Source: Cryoendolithus antarcticus
Lineage: Eukaryota; Ascomycota; Dothideomycetes; Cladosporiales; Cladosporiaceae
NCBI GenBank assembly: GCA_002077065.1
Contig: NAJO01000022.1
Location: 310,001-374,000 of the forward strand
Direction: 5' to 3'
Length of the DNA stretch: 64,000 bases
Under the pieces are notes generated by a model. That model made no database searches and was not told where the DNA came from. It worked only from the letters and a program-made list of their open reading frames with translations. Shown here piece after piece: positions 63,191-64,000 of this stretch. The position numbers and the translations under genes were made by a program. Every line of letters begins with the position of its first letter. Within the stretch, counting starts at the first letter, position 1.

Positions 63191-64000
63191 GATGGTCGTA
63201 ATGAGTGCCGTAGCGCTATCGAAGCGCTGTTACTGCAGTAGCGAATGCTGATCGTGCCTGCACGATTAGTATGATATAATATTGGTGATCAGAGCGAGCG
63301 TATGTAGATTAGCGACTAGAAGCGAGAGCTTGAGACCGTGAAATGAAAGAGCGAAAGACAATAGGGACAAAGACAATAGACAAAGAGACACAATAGCGAT
63401 GCTGAGGAGATGGTGAACGAAAGGTCGCCTCGCGTTCACCTTCTGTATGCCTGCAGTCAGTGAGACCGCCGCCATGGCCAGTCACTAGGGGTGTTGAGGA
63501 GTGCTCCCGGCCGTCGCAAGCAACACGCGCCAGTGCCAACCTGACACCGCGATGCGACGGTTCAGCTGCGGCCCATGGCCTGTGTGAAAGCTTTCTTGTG
63601 GTGCAGCTTGACTTGACGTGCTATTATTCTGTACCTGCGACCAATTGGCAGATCTGAAACGCCTTGGCCGAAACACGCCGGGCGCTGTCAGTCGGCGCTT
63701 GGGGTGAACGCGTTCCACGCGACCGGGAGTCTAGACACGATGAAGCTCGGACGAGGACTGCAGGTGATACAGTACATCTGGCCCAGTAGCTGGCGCGATG
63801 TGCCTTGTGTATGGCCTGCGCGAACAGATCGATCGCTTCAACAGAGGCCTAGAGTCGGCGCTCTTCCATGCGAACTTCCTATGCGTCGTAACAAGCAGCT
63901 TCATGTTGTACATCTCCTCAAGCAGTCTGTTGTCATGGCTAACAGAAGACACGACTGCGGTGATCAAAGGTCATCCCGCTGTGATCAACACTGCTTTCGC
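63191..64000. other. Right-edge stretch, 810 bp
   Basis: This contains the subtilase promoter. A 78-codon minus-strand ORF near the edge (63731..63967) shows no recognisable motif, and could be the tip of a gene beyond the window or chance. Nothing else is supported. Confidence 0.35.

Noticed and set aside
1..64000. tRNA, rRNA or CRISPR features
   Set aside because: No cloverleaf with a proper T-arm, no rRNA core sequence and no regularly spaced identical repeats were found by eye; a tRNAscan run would settle the first point.

Overview
The window is nuclear DNA from a filamentous ascomycete, most likely a Dothideomycete near Mycosphaerellales (the order is inference). Evidence: spliceosomal introns of about 47-75 bp with GTRAGT-like donors, CTGAC/CTAAC branch sites and YAG acceptors; no operons; and typical Pezizomycotina proteins. 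I see no tRNA, rRNA, CRISPR array or intact transposon.

Layout. 0-9 kb: end of an unknown gene, a SnoaL-like protein, an MFS transporter, TFIIF-beta (TFG2), COP9 subunit 4, and a small basic protein whose reading frame needs a very short intron or is broken. 9.8-23 kb: regulatory and core genes, namely a RIM15-type PAS/AGC-kinase/receiver protein, the first of two paralogues of an unnamed fungal family, an LRG1-type LIM-RhoGAP, and RPB4. 23.8-33.3 kb: accessory metabolism, with a secreted type-B carboxylesterase, the second paralogue, a pirin, and a tail-to-tail pair for acetoin formation (catabolic acetolactate synthase and alpha-acetolactate decarboxylase), followed by a decayed DUF5872/HVA1-Tudor gene. 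35-48 kb: lineage-type genes (a protein with repeated RKYF/KQRF motifs, a condensation-like acyltransferase, a DUF7580-like protein, a hypothetical protein and an RGG-rich protein) separated by two roughly 2-kb gene-free stretches. 48-52 kb: REX1 exonuclease and a multi-pass membrane protein.

The most striking region is 52.9-56.6 kb. On the minus strand a 1.14-kb gene is split into 12 exons, including exons of only 9, 10 and 18 nt. The predicted product is a secreted Tyr-Gly-rich repeat peptide with one Lys-Arg site and Glu-Ala-rich spacers. The exon cassette 9-10-18-long is present twice, plus a third, partly fused copy. Divergently transcribed 1.4 kb away is a UstYa/DUF3328-family protein with both HxxHC motifs. 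Together they look like a ribosomal-peptide (dikaritin/Kex2-processed repeat) locus with a micro-exon precursor gene. Two small membrane proteins, a type IV dipeptidyl aminopeptidase and a secreted subtilase follow on the minus strand; a role for these in peptide maturation is only a hypothesis.

Exon joins were worked out by hand from splice signals and reading phase. Every multi-exon CDS given as complete sums to a multiple of three. No search was run.
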